A stretch of DNA of 64,000 bases from contig OZ242170.1 of assembly GCA_965205545.1 (NCBI GenBank), forward strand, positions 2,480,001-2,544,000, given 5' to 3'. Shown piece after piece: positions 17,200 through 25,190 of this stretch. The notes under the pieces are model-generated. The model saw nothing but the letters and a program-made list of their open reading frames with translations, was not told where the DNA came from and did not search any database. Made by a program: the position numbers and the translations under genes. The first letter of the stretch is position 1. Every line of letters begins with the position of its first letter. The DNA is from Bin55 sp965205545. GTDB lineage: Bacteria; Pseudomonadota; Gammaproteobacteria; Pseudomonadales; Azotimanducaceae.

Positions 17200-18216
17200 A
17201 TGTCTACGCCAGTTCGATCTATCAATGATCGTGCACGAAGCACTGATCGTGCTCGTATAGAACGGGGATCTTCTGATGTGGTGGGAGTGAAGTCCAAGAC
17301 CACGTATTTGCTCAGTTTGATTGCTCCATGGCATTGGCCAATCTGGATGCTGTTTGGATGTTCGTGGTTTGTTGCGAGATTGCCCCTGAAACAGCAGTAT
17401 TGGTTGGGTAGGAGTACTGCCCGGTTGTTCTTCAAGCTTGTTCCTAGACGAGAGCGAATCATTCGCAAAAACGTTGAACTTGCGTTTCCTGAGCTGAGCG
17501 AGAATCAGAGGGAGACTCTTGTGCGAGAGACCATCAGTTCACTCGGAATGTCTATGATCGAGACGTTGTTCGTATGGATGCGTGGGGTAGATCCGCTACT
17601 TGACCGTGTCAAGATAGACGGAATTGAGCATTTGAACGATACAAAGAACAGCGATTCGGCGGGAGTTGTGATACTGGGAGCCCACTTCTCGTCACTGGAT
17701 CTTGTAGCAGCGGCTTTAGCGAAGAAATGCCGATTTGCCGCGACTTACAGAAGAGCAAGAAATCCGGTAATCGATTTCGTGTGCCATCGAGCTCGCTCTC
17801 GATACTACGATGAGATGATTGAGGCCACAAAGTTGCGGACCTTGGCGCAGCGGTTGCGCAAAGGAAAAATCGTTTGGTTTGCGAGCGACCAAGACATGGG
17901 GACTCGCAAATCCACGTGTTTCGTTCCGTTTTTCGGCATTGATGCTTCAACTGTGATCACACCATTTCGGTTGGCGGGCAAGACCGGTTCCCGAGCGTTG
18001 TTCATGAGCCATAAGAGAAATGCGGCCGACCAGACATGGGAACTATCTCTCTCGCCTGTGGACTTGGCCGACACTACCGAGCCAAGCTGCTACCGGAACG
18101 ATGCAATGAAAGTGAATGAACTTATAGAGGGCGTAGTTAGATCAGCTCCCTCGCAATACTTCTGGGTACACCGTCGGTTTAAATCCATGGCGAATGGTGC
18201 CCGCCGAGACTACTAA
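17200..18216 (+). CDS. Lipid A biosynthesis lauroyl/myristoyl acyltransferase family protein
   Basis: A 338-residue LpxL/LpxM-type late acyltransferase of lipid A synthesis at the cytoplasmic face of the inner membrane. It has an N-terminal membrane anchor (LSLIAPWHWPIWMLFGCSW), then ERIIRKNVELAFPEL, the catalytic HxxxxD in LGAHFSSLDLV (H162, D167), ASDQDMGTRKSTCFVPFFG and the C-terminal PSQYFWVHRRFKS. These are the four conserved blocks. Which acyl chain it adds cannot be told. It converges on ilvE with an 18 bp gap. Confidence 0.93.
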   Translation: MSTPVRSINDRARSTDRARIERGSSDVVGVKSKTTYLLSLIAPWHWPIWMLFGCSWFVARLPLKQQYWLGRSTARLFFKLVPRRERIIRKNVELAFPELSENQRETLVRETISSLGMSMIETLFVWMRGVDPLLDRVKIDGIEHLNDTKNSDSAGVVILGAHFSSLDLVAAALAKKCRFAATYRRARNPVIDFVCHRARSRYYDEMIEATKLRTLAQRLRKGKIVWFASDQDMGTRKSTCFVPFFGIDASTVITPFRLAGKTGSRALFMSHKRNAADQTWELSLSPVDLADTTEPSCYRNDAMKVNELIEGVVRSAPSQYFWVHRRFKSMANGARRDY

Positions 18217-18234
18217 GCTCCTTAGGCAAGCTCA

Positions 18235-19173
18235 TCAACCCACAGGTGTACGCCAATCCTCGTAATTGGGTGACTTTCCCCGTACTACGTCCAGATACAT
18301 CGCCTGCAGCTTGTGAGTAACAGGACCCCGTGCCCCTGATCCAATGGTGCGCCCATCGATTTGCGCAATGGGCAATACCTCCGCTGCCGTACCCGTGAAA
18401 AAGGCTTCGTCGGCGATGTAGAACTCGTCGCGCGTTATACGTCGCTCAATGAGTTGTATCCCCAATTCCTGTGCGAACACCATGATGGTATTCCGTGTAA
18501 TGCCATCAAGGCAGGACGTCAGCTCTGGTGTGTGAATCGTTCCATTTTTTACCAGAAAGACATTTTCGCCAGTACCTTCGGCAACGTAGCCTTCATTGTC
18601 GAGAAGCAGTGCTTCGTCGTAGCCGCCATCGATGGCTTCACTCAAAGCGAGTATGGAATTGATGTAGTGTCCCACGGCTTTTGCTTTACACATGCTTATG
18701 TTCACGTGATGGCGGGTGTAAGAGGATGTTTGCACGCGCAAACCTTGCTCACGCGATGCCGGATCCATGTAGTCTGGCCAGGGCCAAGAAGCAATCGAGA
18801 CGTGAACAGACAGGCCCTGCGCTCGCAATCCCATTGCCTCGGATCCTAAAAAAGCTATGGGGCGCAAATAGCCTTCCTCCAATCCATTGACTCGGAATAC
18901 AGTTTTTTGTGCCTCGCACAGTTCCTCGTATCCGTAGGGGATCTCCATGCGCATGATCTTTGCAGAGTCGAATAGGCGGCGCGTGTGGTCGGCGAGCCTG
19001 AATATGCAGGGTCCGGAGGGCGTAAGGTAGGCTCGGACTCCCTCAAAGACTCCAACTCCGTAGTGGAGGGTGTGCGTGAGGACGTGCGTCGTAGCCTCCC
19101 TCCATGGAACGAGCTCTCCATCCATCCAGATCTTTCCGTCTCGGTCAGCAAACGATGGCTCGGGAGGCACCAT
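18235..19173 (-). CDS. ilvE: Branched-chain amino acid aminotransferase
   Basis: A fold-type IV PLP aminotransferase of 312 residues, final step of Val, Leu and Ile synthesis. Seen: the IWMDGELVPW opening, THTLHYGVGVFEGVRAY (class-IV signature start), the PLP-lysine segment KAKAVGHYINS (K165 by alignment with E. coli KAGGNY) and AEGTGENVFLVKNG with the cofactor-phosphate region SCLDGITRNTI. It is monocistronic and convergent with the lipid A acyltransferase. Confidence 0.95.
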   Translation of the reverse strand: MVPPEPSFADRDGKIWMDGELVPWREATTHVLTHTLHYGVGVFEGVRAYLTPSGPCIFRLADHTRRLFDSAKIMRMEIPYGYEELCEAQKTVFRVNGLEEGYLRPIAFLGSEAMGLRAQGLSVHVSIASWPWPDYMDPASREQGLRVQTSSYTRHHVNISMCKAKAVGHYINSILALSEAIDGGYDEALLLDNEGYVAEGTGENVFLVKNGTIHTPELTSCLDGITRNTIMVFAQELGIQLIERRITRDEFYIADEAFFTGTAAEVLPIAQIDGRTIGSGARGPVTHKLQAMYLDVVRGKSPNYEDWRTPVG

Positions 19174-19344
19174 AGGATCAAAGCATTTGAAAAGTCGCGC
19201 TGATTATCTCATTTGGAAGGCAAGCCTTTGCTTGCAGATTATTCAACTTCAACACAATGAAATGAATTGGCGTACTGTTGCCAATAGACCTCCGAATCAA
19301 ATGTGTGTACGATTCAATCTCCTTGTCCGGGAGAGCTCTGAGAA

Positions 19345-20487
19345 GTGTTGCCCACATTCACAGAAATGTTGCGAGGGCTGGTGGGTGCCCGTTCGGTTAG
19401 TAGCTTGAATCCCGCTTTGGACCTATCCAATCGAGGTGTGTTAGACCATCTTGCAAATTGGCTTGAAGACCTGAACTTTCGTGTGGAAATCCAGCCCATC
19501 CCAAATTCCAACGGCAAGTTCAATCTCATTGCGCAAAAGGGCACCGGGGAAGGGGGCGTGCTGTTGGCCGGACACACTGATACAGTCGCCTGTGACGAAC
19601 ACCTGTGGTCATACGATCCATTCGATCTCACCGAGGTCCCGGATAGGTATTACGGTCTCGGCAGCTGCGACATGAAAGGGTTCTTTCCAACAGTATTAGA
19701 CGCAGTCAGTTCATTTGACGAGAAGTCCCTATCGTCACCAGTGAGCATTCTCGCCACCTGTGACGAAGAGACAACCATGGCAGGGGCTAGGCATTTGAGC
19801 AAGAACGTGGAGCTGACATCCGAAGTCGCCATCATCGGAGAGCCCACCTCCATGGCTCCAGTCTATGCACACAAGGGCATTTTTGTGCTGAAGATTCAAA
19901 CTGAGGGCAAAGCGGCTCACTCCTCAAACCCAGCCTTGGGAGTCAATGCGCTTGACGGAATGCACGAAATACTGACCGAATTGATTGAGTTTCGTGAGCA
20001 GCTGAAGGCGTCCTACAAAAACGAGGATTTCGAAGTTTGCTTTCCCACATTGAATCTGGGTTGTTTGCACGCGGGCGACAGTGCCAATCGCATTTGCAGC
20101 CATGCAGACCTGCTCATTGATATCCGGCTGGTTCCTGGTATGTCGAGCGAGGTCATATTTCAGCAATTGGAACGAAGGCTGCAACTTTTGGAGAGACGAA
20201 TTGAAATGCCTGTGACGATCGAATTGGGATTTCCTCCCATCGAGCCGTTTGCGACGTCTCGAGATTCACGCCTGGTAAATCTATTGCAGGAGACTACCGG
20301 ACAACGGGCAAAGACTGTAGCTTTCGGCACCGAGGCGCCGTTTTTGCAGGACATGGGTTTGGAGACCGTGGTATTTGGTCCCGGGTCCATCGATCAAGCG
20401 CACCAAGTCGATGAATATTTGCGCAAGGACCAGATAAAGGGCACGCGAAGAGCGCTTGAAGTTCTCATTGCCGATTATTGCACTTGA
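19345..20487 (+). CDS. argE: Acetylornithine deacetylase
   Basis: A 380-residue M20-family metallohydrolase giving ornithine from N-acetylornithine. Metal ligands are visible in LLAGHTDTV (His-Asp), GLGSCDMKG (Asp) and the catalytic pair CDEETTMAG (Glu-Glu), with EPTSMAPVYAHKG following. The opening PTFTEMLRGLVGARSVSS matches ArgE. The start is GTG at 19345; TTG at 19348 or ATG at 19366 are alternatives. With argB in this window it covers two non-adjacent arginine steps. Related M20 deacetylases cannot be fully excluded. Confidence 0.88.
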   Translation: MLPTFTEMLRGLVGARSVSSLNPALDLSNRGVLDHLANWLEDLNFRVEIQPIPNSNGKFNLIAQKGTGEGGVLLAGHTDTVACDEHLWSYDPFDLTEVPDRYYGLGSCDMKGFFPTVLDAVSSFDEKSLSSPVSILATCDEETTMAGARHLSKNVELTSEVAIIGEPTSMAPVYAHKGIFVLKIQTEGKAAHSSNPALGVNALDGMHEILTELIEFREQLKASYKNEDFEVCFPTLNLGCLHAGDSANRICSHADLLIDIRLVPGMSSEVIFQQLERRLQLLERRIEMPVTIELGFPPIEPFATSRDSRLVNLLQETTGQRAKTVAFGTEAPFLQDMGLETVVFGPGSIDQAHQVDEYLRKDQIKGTRRALEVLIADYCT

Positions 20488-20784
20488 TTTGCGTTAGCAA
20501 TTCGCAACTACTGCCAAGTCGCGTTGAATTCGTTTGGCTACGCGGTACGAAACTCTAGATGGTCAAATGCAGCACGAAGGTTTAGTGTGGTGACTGCCAG
20601 ACGAGGCGCCGATTCATCGTTGAATACCATTTACTTATACGTAACGCAGACAGTCGAGCGGGCCTGTCTATTAGAAGTCTGCCTGTCGCGCGAGGGACCT
20701 ACCCGCAACGCGCTTGAGTAAATTGCGCAACCATGGGTGAAAGAAGGGTTCTTTGTGCTTACGAGTAGCTGAAGGAGCAAAGCA

Positions 20785-22455
20785 ATGAGCGTGCGACGTC
20801 CATTTTCGTCGACCATCGTCGATGGTCTTGAGCAGGCACCCAGTCGAGCCATGCTCTACCCCGTTGGCTTCACTCCCGAAGACTTTCGAAAACCCCAAGT
20901 AGGCATTGCATCCACTTGGAGCAACCTGACCCCGTGCAACATGCATATTGACAAATTGGCAAGAGAAGCCGCCGCGGGAGCAGATGGAGAGGGAGCGAAG
21001 AGCATAGTCTTCAACACAATCACTGTTTCCGATGGAATCTCGATGGGTACTCCCGGAATGCGTTTCTCTCTCGTTTCGCGGGAGGTAATAGCGGATTCAA
21101 TTGAAACGGTTGTCGGCGCACAGGGATTCGATGGTTTTGTGGCGATTGGTGGTTGCGATAAGAACATGCCGGGGTGTGCCATGGCAATGGCTCGCTTGAA
21201 CAGACCTTCCGTTTTCGTATATGGCGGAACGATACAACCTGGGGCCAATCGGCGAGACATCATCTCGGTCTTCGAAGCCGTTGGCGCACGTGCTGACAAT
21301 CGAATTTCAGCCGAGGATCTGTTGGAAATCGAACGCACGGCGATTCCCGGGCCAGGTTCCTGTGGAGGTATGTACACGGCAAATACGATGGCTAGTGCCA
21401 TCGAAGCGCTCGGTCTATCGTTGCCAGGCTCTTCGGCTCAGGAGGCAGTGAGTGGCGCGAAACTGGAAGACTCCAGATCGGCAGGCGCAGCCGTTGCGAA
21501 ATTGATCGCCGAGGACATCAAGCCCTCCGACATACTTTCTAGGGAGTCCTTTGAAAATGCGATTGCTGTTGTAATCGCCCTAGAGGGCTCGACCAACGCG
21601 GTGCTCCACCTTCTGGCAATGGCTCACAGTGCCAGTGTTCCCCTTGAGCTTGACGACTTTTCTCGAATCGGCAAGCACGTTCCGGTTTTGGCAGACATGA
21701 GACCGGCTGGCCGCTACTCGATGTCGGAGCTCATAGCGATTGGTGGAATTCAACCATTGATGAAGCTGCTTCTCGAAGAAGGTCTTCTACATGGCGATTG
21801 CTTGACCGTTACAGGTCGCACTATGGCGCAAAACCTCTCCCAAGTCGAGCACTATGAGAGAGATCAGAAGATAGTTCGAACACTTGACAATCCCATTAAG
21901 AAAGACAGCCATCTGGTGATACTGAGGGGAAATCTTGCTCCGGAGGGGGCGGTGGCGAAGATCACTGGACATGAAGGTGAAAGGTTTGAGGGAAATGCAC
22001 GGGTGTTCCACGGCGAAGAAGCCGCCATGGCTGCAATCATGGACGGTTCTGTCGTTCCCGGCGACGTCGTTGTAGTGCGGTATGAAGGTCCTCGTGGAGG
22101 GCCAGGGATGCGTGAGATGCTTAGTCCTACAAGTGCAATTAACGGGCGGGGTCTATCGGGCAAGGTCGCACTGCTTACCGACGGTAGGTTCTCGGGAGGG
22201 TCTTCCGGATTCGTAGTTGGTCATGTGACTCCAGAGGCATTTGTGGGCGGACCCATCGCGTTAATTGAAGATGGCGACAGAATCACCATCGATGCTCTAT
22301 CACGGGAGATCAATGTGAACGTTGATGAAGCTGCAATGAGGGAGCGGCGGTCATCGTGGAGACCACCAGAGCCCTATGCACGCAGAGGAGTTCTAGCCAA
22401 GTACTCTCGAGTGGTGTCGTCCGCTAGTACGGGAGCTATCACCGACGCAGCCTGA
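20785..22455 (+). CDS. ilvD: Dihydroxy-acid dehydratase
   Basis: An Fe-S dehydratase, third common step in branched-chain amino acid synthesis, 556 residues. The cluster ligands fit C51 (NLTPCNMH), C124 (GGCDKNMPG) and C193 (PGSCGGMYTANTM). The length is that of the shorter IlvD group rather than the 616-residue E. coli type. The ribosome site AAGGAG at 20772-20777 precedes the ATG well. About 300 bp upstream (20488-20784) contain no gene I can support. A 6-bp hairpin follows the stop. Confidence 0.96.
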   Translation: MSVRRPFSSTIVDGLEQAPSRAMLYPVGFTPEDFRKPQVGIASTWSNLTPCNMHIDKLAREAAAGADGEGAKSIVFNTITVSDGISMGTPGMRFSLVSREVIADSIETVVGAQGFDGFVAIGGCDKNMPGCAMAMARLNRPSVFVYGGTIQPGANRRDIISVFEAVGARADNRISAEDLLEIERTAIPGPGSCGGMYTANTMASAIEALGLSLPGSSAQEAVSGAKLEDSRSAGAAVAKLIAEDIKPSDILSRESFENAIAVVIALEGSTNAVLHLLAMAHSASVPLELDDFSRIGKHVPVLADMRPAGRYSMSELIAIGGIQPLMKLLLEEGLLHGDCLTVTGRTMAQNLSQVEHYERDQKIVRTLDNPIKKDSHLVILRGNLAPEGAVAKITGHEGERFEGNARVFHGEEAAMAAIMDGSVVPGDVVVVRYEGPRGGPGMREMLSPTSAINGRGLSGKVALLTDGRFSGGSSGFVVGHVTPEAFVGGPIALIEDGDRITIDALSREINVNVDEAAMRERRSSWRPPEPYARRGVLAKYSRVVSSASTGAITDAA

Positions 22456-22464
22456 GGTGGTCGT

Positions 22465-22479
22465 CCTGACTTAGTCAGG
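22465..22479. terminator. Small hairpin between convergent ilvD and hemE
   Basis: CCTGAC TTA GTCAGG is a perfect 6-bp inverted repeat with a 3-nt loop, 10 bp after the ilvD stop and in the 44-bp gap between two converging genes. No good T tract follows in either direction, so it is at best a weak bidirectional terminator. Confidence 0.35.
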
Positions 22480-22499
22480 GTATGGTTGTTTGCGTTGAT

Positions 22500-23519
22500 T
22501 TAGCGGCTACTTTGCTCGTGGACGAAGTCTACAAGCAGCTTGACGTTGTCGACGGGCGTTTGAGGCACGATTCCATGTCCCAGATTAAAAATGTGACCGG
22601 GCTTGCCGTCTACTTCCTTCAGTAGGCGTGTGGCGTGTTTCGTTACAACCTCAGGTGTGGCGCACAACGCAATTGGGTCCATATTGCCTTGTATTGCAGG
22701 ACAGCCCAGTTCATTCCAGGTCTGCGTTAAGGGGACCCGCCAATCCAATGCCATGAAATCCGGGCCGGTTGCATACATGGATTGCAAGAGGTGTTGATTG
22801 CCGGTGGCAAAGTAGATTTTTGGAACACTGCCCGCAATCGCGGCAAAGACCCTTTGGGTCGCTGGAGCGACATAAGAGTCATACTCGTGGCGTGAAAGAC
22901 AACCCACCCAACTGTCGAAGATCTGGATTGCACAGATGCCCGCTTCAATCTGCAAGTTCACATAGCCAACTATGGATCTAGTTAGCTTTTCGAGCAGTTC
23001 AAACCAACTCTGTGGGTGCTCATACATGAAGGATTTTGCAATGGTATATTGTTGCGATCCTCTACCCTCAATCGCATAGGCAGCCAAAGTAAATGGGGCA
23101 CCGGCGAATCCAATCAGTGAGATTTCGTTCGGCAAATCGGACAGAACAAAGCGAATCGTGTCAGCAATATAGCCGGTACCCTCCTCGGGTGGAACAACCT
23201 GTAGGTTGGCTACATCGTCTGGACTTCTAATGGGATTTGAAAACACTGGACCAGTGCCTGGCACGTAGGAAAGGTCCAATCCCATTGGCTGGAGTATTGG
23301 AAGCAGATCGGCGAATACGATTGCAGCGTCGACGCGCAGTTGACGCTGTGCTTCCAGCGTGACCCTTGCTGCAGTTTCAGGATCGGTGAAAAATTCGAGG
23401 CTGGTGCGATTGCCTTTGATCCGGCGATACTCGGGCATATAGCGACCAGCTTGACGATTGAGCCATATCGGCGTGAAGTCGGTGCTTTCTCCACGACACG
23501 CCTTTAGAAACGTTGTCAT
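22500..23519 (-). CDS. hemE: Uroporphyrinogen decarboxylase
   Basis: It decarboxylates uroporphyrinogen III to coproporphyrinogen III in heme synthesis; 339 residues, cytosolic. Seen: N-terminal PIWLNRQAGRYMPEYR, AAIVFADLLPILQPMGLDLSY with the catalytic Asp, GFAGAPFTLAAYAIEG, and the C-terminal FNLGHGIVPQTPVDNV with the conserved His. The first motif is normally MRQAGRY; here the Met is Asn, a small oddity. It is 23 bp downstream of fabV, likely the same transcript. Confidence 0.95.
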   Translation of the reverse strand: MTTFLKACRGESTDFTPIWLNRQAGRYMPEYRRIKGNRTSLEFFTDPETAARVTLEAQRQLRVDAAIVFADLLPILQPMGLDLSYVPGTGPVFSNPIRSPDDVANLQVVPPEEGTGYIADTIRFVLSDLPNEISLIGFAGAPFTLAAYAIEGRGSQQYTIAKSFMYEHPQSWFELLEKLTRSIVGYVNLQIEAGICAIQIFDSWVGCLSRHEYDSYVAPATQRVFAAIAGSVPKIYFATGNQHLLQSMYATGPDFMALDWRVPLTQTWNELGCPAIQGNMDPIALCATPEVVTKHATRLLKEVDGKPGHIFNLGHGIVPQTPVDNVKLLVDFVHEQSSR

Positions 23520-23542
23520 TTGAACGATTTGGAATGTAGCGA

Positions 23543-24733
23543 CTAGGGGACGATGAATTGGGGGTCTACATCTTCGTCGTAGTCGACGTCGGTTCGGCCG
23601 AAACCGAACAATTTGAGGAAATCGGCCCGGAAACCTTCGATGTCCGCCAAGTCCCGAGCATTGGAGGAGTCAATGGTCTCCCAAATTGCTCTTACGCGAG
23701 ATTGAATCTCAGGATCAAGTTCAAAGTTATCCATACGAATTCGCATGGCGTCGTCGAGTCGACGTGGTGTCCCGTACACCTGCTCGCTGAATAATCGATA
23801 CATATGGGCAATACAGTCTTCGTGCGTCCCGTGCTCTTTCATTATTTTGAACAGAATGGAAAAATAGAGAGGCACAACAGGAATCGCAGTGCTGGCTTGG
23901 GTAACGACTGCTTTCAGCACGGCAACTAGTGCCTCCATGCCCGCACTGTCAGCATCGGAGTTGAGGACATCACGCACGCGATCAAGGTCTTCCTTTGCAC
24001 GGCCAAGAGTGCCACCTCGATAAATGGGTTCCGTGAGTTCGTTGCCCAGATATGTGTAGGCAATAGTCTTGCACGAGTCAGCGAGCACTTGAGCATTCCG
24101 CAATTCCTCTATCCACATTCCCCAATCCTCTCCGCCCATAACTGCTATGGTCGATGCTATTTCGGTGTCGCTAGCGGGTTCGAGATCAATGTCAGCCACA
24201 TCATATTTGTCTCGAAGCACGTCAAGGGTTAATGTTCGAGACTGTAGGGGCTTGCCAATGGGTTTAATGCTGGAGCGAAATGCCTCGCCAGAACTGGGAT
24301 GAATCCTGATTGGGGACGCTAAGCTGTAAACAATCAAGTCAATCGGTGCCATTTCGTTTCGGATGACGTCGATGGCTTGGTGCTTTACTTGGGTGGAAAA
24401 TGCGTCCCCATTAATTGTCGTCGCATTGAGATTGCTTTTGAATGCTTCTCGATCAAAGGCGAGATTGTTGTACCAACCTGCCGAGCCCGTTCTTTGCATT
24501 TCGGGTTCTTTCTCCAAGGATATGCCCAAAGTGTTGGCCCTGCATCCGAAGGCTAGTGTCACTCTCGATGCCAATCCATAACCAGTAGAACACCCAACGA
24601 CGAGAGCGTTGCTGGCGCCCTCGATGGATGGTCTTGAAGTTACATGTTGGATTTGATCCTGAACGTTCTTCATGCAGCCAACGGGATGCGCAGTAGTGCA
24701 AATGAATCCTCGTATACGGGGCTTTACGACCAC
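23543..24733 (-). CDS. fabV: Trans-2-enoyl-ACP/CoA reductase FabV
   Basis: An NADH-dependent enoyl reductase that completes each fatty-acid elongation cycle. The 396-residue sequence follows FabV throughout: VKPRIRGFICTTAHPVGC start, nucleotide loop GCSTGYGLASRV (48-57), VYSLASP, MGGEDWGMWIE and the catalytic Tyr-x8-Lys (Y238 to K247 in IYRGGTLGRAK). The start is GTG. FabV enzymes are typically insensitive to triclosan. A 17-bp palindrome with a repeated half-site lies just upstream and may control the fabV-hemE unit. Confidence 0.96.
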   Translation of the reverse strand: MVVKPRIRGFICTTAHPVGCMKNVQDQIQHVTSRPSIEGASNALVVGCSTGYGLASRVTLAFGCRANTLGISLEKEPEMQRTGSAGWYNNLAFDREAFKSNLNATTINGDAFSTQVKHQAIDVIRNEMAPIDLIVYSLASPIRIHPSSGEAFRSSIKPIGKPLQSRTLTLDVLRDKYDVADIDLEPASDTEIASTIAVMGGEDWGMWIEELRNAQVLADSCKTIAYTYLGNELTEPIYRGGTLGRAKEDLDRVRDVLNSDADSAGMEALVAVLKAVVTQASTAIPVVPLYFSILFKIMKEHGTHEDCIAHMYRLFSEQVYGTPRRLDDAMRIRMDNFELDPEIQSRVRAIWETIDSSNARDLADIEGFRADFLKLFGFGRTDVDYDEDVDPQFIVP

Positions 24734-25190
24734 AGGGACTCCTTAAACGAGATTAGAAGCTCTCGTTGAACGAGAGAGGCTAATGTCGCAAACAAAGCAA
24801 TCATTTAATAGTAGGCACAATTGTAATTTTGTGTGAATGCGTGTTGCACACAAGTCAACTTTTGACGGTTTTTAGTGGAGACCCGCGCCAACGCTCCTCG
24901 CCGTATAGATGCCCCTTTAAGCCGATGCCTCACGTTAACGAGCAAGGCTACAATGTGATCGGGTACTTGAAGTACGCCAACTCGAGCGTTCAAGGCGCTA
25001 AAGTCGGCATATATTGGGAACCGATCTACCCAAGGGATCCAAATGATTAACGCGGTCAAGTCTTCGGGAATAGGGGTGCCCGCATGAACTTGTCTAGTCT
25101 CCCAGAGCCAATGTTTGACGTCATCTTCAGACTAGGTAGCGATTCATTCGCCAAATTGCCCAGTTCTCAAGATTTGCACAGTTTTAGCAG
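24734..25190. other. Intergenic region fabV / permease
   Basis: About 450 bp between divergent genes. It contains the fabV-proximal palindrome (24760-24776). The remaining 400 bp contain short open frames on both strands, for instance a 41-codon frame from ATG 24925. None has a recognisable product, so I do not call a gene. No tRNA or riboswitch was seen. Confidence 0.5.
24746..24776. promoter_or_regulatory. Palindromic operator candidate upstream of fabV
   Basis: CTCTCGTT-G-AACGAGAG (24760-24776) is a perfect 17-bp palindrome, 27 bp before the fabV GTG. The half-site AACGAGA recurs at 24746-24752, giving three copies in about 30 bp. This pattern suits binding of a dimeric regulator of fatty-acid synthesis genes. 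I do not recognise the motif as a FabR, FadR or DesT site. Confidence 0.5.

Noticed and set aside
20524..20721. Short frame upstream of ilvD
   Set aside because: Composition and residues look like leader DNA; no family resemblance or ribosome site.
24829..25050. Possible 73-codon (or 41-codon) gene in the fabV-permease gap
   Set aside because: No recognisable family, no clear ribosome site, and an equally long frame exists on the other strand.
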